From: Paracoccus salipaludis
Lineage (GTDB): Bacteria; Pseudomonadota; Alphaproteobacteria; Rhodobacterales; Rhodobacteraceae
Direction of reading: 5' to 3'
DNA length: 64,000 nucleotides
Assembly: GCF_002287065.1 (NCBI RefSeq)
Contig: NZ_NSJZ01000008.1
Coordinates: forward strand, 57,821-121,820
The number at the start of each line of letters is the position of its first letter. Position 1 is the stretch's first letter. Shown in pieces: positions 62,823-64,000 of the stretch. The notes below the pieces were generated by a model. The model did not search any database. It was not told the DNA's origin and saw only the letters and a list, made by a program, of their open reading frames with translations. A program made the translations under genes and the position numbers.

Positions 62823-63779
62823 ATGACCAGCCATTCCACCCTGACCTTGCGTCCCGATCCCGACGGCATCGCCCGGGCCGCCCGCCTGCTGGCCCAGGGA
62901 CAGGCCGTCGCCCTGCCCACCGAGACGGTCTACGGCCTTGCCGCCGACGCCCGGAACGGCGAGGCGGTGGCGCGCATCTACGAGGCCAAGGGCCGTCCCG
63001 CCTTCAATCCGCTGATCGTGCATCTGGCCGACGCCGAAGCCGCCGCGCGGATCGGCGTGTTCGACGAGGACGCGCTGCGGCTGGCGCGGGCCTTCTGGCC
63101 AGGGCCCCTGACGCTGGTGGTGCCGCTGCGGGACGACGCCGGGATCGCGGGGATCGTGACGGCGGGCCTGGACAGCGTGGGGCTGCGGGTGCCCGCGCAT
63201 CCCGTGGCCCATGCGCTGCTGCGGGCCTTCGACGGGTCGCTGGCCGCGCCTTCGGCGAATCGCTCGGGGCGGATCAGCCCGACGACGGCCGCGCATGTGC
63301 TGGACCCGGACGGAGGCCTTTCGGGGCGGATCGCGGCGGTGGTCGACGGCGGCGCCTGCCCGGTCGGGGTGGAATCGACCATCGTCGGCTGGCGCGAGGG
63401 CGAGCCCCTGCTGCTGCGTCCGGGCGGGGTTCCCGCCGAGGCCATCGAGGCCGTGCTGGGCCGCCCGCTTGGGCGCGGCGCCGACCTCGCCGCCCCCGAC
63501 GCGCCGGGGCAGTTGTCCAGCCACTATGCCCCCGCCGCCTCTGTCCGGCTGGACGCGGCCGAGGCGCAGCCGGGCGAGACGCTGATCGGCTTCGGCCCCG
63601 TCGCGGGCGATCTGAGCCTGTCGGCCTCGGGCGACCTGACGGAGGCCGCCGCGCGCCTGTTCGACACCCTGCGGGCCGCCGATCGGCTGGGGCGGCCCAT
63701 CGCGGTCGCGCCGGTTCCACGCCACGGGCTGGGGCTGGCGATCAACGACCGCCTTGCCCGCGCCGCCGCGCCGCGCTGA
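62823..63779 (+). CDS. sua5: L-threonylcarbamoyladenylate synthase (Sua5/TsaC type)
   Basis: This enzyme makes threonylcarbamoyl-AMP from threonine, bicarbonate and ATP for the t6A37 modification of tRNAs. The 318 residues include the YrdC domain (GQAVALPTETVYGLAADA, KGRPAFNPLIVHL, AAPSANRSGRISPTTA) and a C-terminal Sua5 domain (about 210-318) that the shorter TsaC lacks; LSSHYAPAA marks the junction. Confidence 0.95.
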   Translation: MTSHSTLTLRPDPDGIARAARLLAQGQAVALPTETVYGLAADARNGEAVARIYEAKGRPAFNPLIVHLADAEAAARIGVFDEDALRLARAFWPGPLTLVVPLRDDAGIAGIVTAGLDSVGLRVPAHPVAHALLRAFDGSLAAPSANRSGRISPTTAAHVLDPDGGLSGRIAAVVDGGACPVGVESTIVGWREGEPLLLRPGGVPAEAIEAVLGRPLGRGADLAAPDAPGQLSSHYAPAASVRLDAAEAQPGETLIGFGPVAGDLSLSASGDLTEAAARLFDTLRAADRLGRPIAVAPVPRHGLGLAINDRLARAAAPR

Positions 63780-63818
63780 GCGGTTGCCCCCTTGGCCCCG
63801 CGCCCTTAGCCTCGCCCC

Positions 63819-64000
63819 ATGACCGCCGACCCGACCTGGAAGGGGATGCCCCTCGACGCCGAGACCGCCCTGGCGCTGCTGGAATGGCAGCGCGAGATGG
63901 GCGTGGACGAGCCGATCGGGGACGCGCCGGTGGACCGCTATGCCGAGCCGCTGCGCCCGCCCGGCGCTGCGCCCGGGCCGGCCCCTGCCGCGCCCCCGCC
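63819..64000 (+). CDS. Type-4 uracil-DNA glycosylase, N-terminal fragment (3' end outside window)
   Basis: Sixty residues are visible from the ATG at 63819. ALALLEWQREMGVDEPIGDAPVDRY (split at about 17-41) is the typical N-terminal region of family-4 uracil-DNA glycosylases of Rhodobacteraceae, followed by a Pro/Ala linker. The iron-sulfur and catalytic domains are beyond the window edge. Confidence 0.7.
   Translation, partial: MTADPTWKGMPLDAETALALLEWQREMGVDEPIGDAPVDRYAEPLRPPGAAPGPAPAAPP

Noticed and set aside
1..64000. tRNA, rRNA, CRISPR or riboswitch
   Set aside because: No tRNA T-loop context with acceptor pairing, no rRNA segment, no regularly spaced repeats and no recognisable riboswitch core were found by reading. 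A covariance-model search would be decisive.

Overview
The window is high-GC DNA from an alphaproteobacterium of the Rhodobacteraceae, most likely Paracoccus or a close relative. This rests on the gene order ispE / pdxJ-acpS-lepB-rnc-era, on the short aa3-type oxidase subunit IV, on the DUF1491, DUF3035 and DUF3775 proteins, and on a GGGATATTT-type intergenic element. It is chromosomal: most genes are housekeeping, and there are no phage, plasmid, insertion-sequence, CRISPR, rRNA or tRNA genes. The species call is an inference from gene content.

Layout. 1-6.2 kb: the tail of an RTX-like protein, rpsO, two accessory genes (an Ala-rich protein behind a CtrA-type box, and a GT29 sialyltransferase-like protein), pnp, and an orphan QueC-like PP-loop protein. 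6.2-12.9 kb: an amino-sugar kinase/NagA pair and an RND efflux adaptor/pump pair. 12.9-21.4 kb: an RTX protein without a catalytic domain, asd, an M17 aminopeptidase overlapping an NlpC/P60 peptidase, two overlapping saccharopine dehydrogenases, and a soluble aldose dehydrogenase. 21.7-30.2 kb, mostly minus strand: DUF3775, mutL, a small stress-type lipoprotein, an active/inactive M16 peptidase pair, a DUF3035 lipoprotein, lspA and purH. 30.3-33.5 kb: msrC-like, two GFA-family proteins, a LysE exporter, an RluA-type pseudouridine synthase and a lipocalin.

From about 33.46 to 34.80 kb the base composition changes abruptly to AT-rich. This short island carries one unrecognised gene with a possible HEPN RNase motif, and it is the best candidate for something undescribed. 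Then follow hslU and hslV, which are separated by an acyl-CoA dehydrogenase / CoA-transferase / MaoC-like hydratase trio resembling itaconate or mesaconate (C5-dicarboxylate) catabolism. 40.5-47.4 kb: a capsule-type glycosyltransferase-like protein, a ferredoxin-reductase-like flavoprotein and an SbcC/SbcD-like (YhaN/YhaO) pair. 47.6-54.4 kb: a minus-strand run of envelope, RNA-processing and cofactor genes (DUF1491, era, rnc, lepB, acpS, pdxJ, ispE, a TPR protein). 54.5-64 kb: ETF-ubiquinone oxidoreductase, greA, a membrane protein, azlCD, a lipoprotein, the oxidase subunit IV, an MBL hydrolase, a DmdC-type acyl-CoA dehydrogenase, a Sua5-type enzyme and the start of a type-4 uracil-DNA glycosylase.

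Most operons are tight, with ATGA or TGATG start/stop overlaps. Intrinsic terminators are clearest after rpsO, pnp, the RND pump and hslV. The fatty-acid-type dehydrogenases (38.4 and 61.0 kb) would pass electrons through ETF to the ETF-QO at 54.5 kb.
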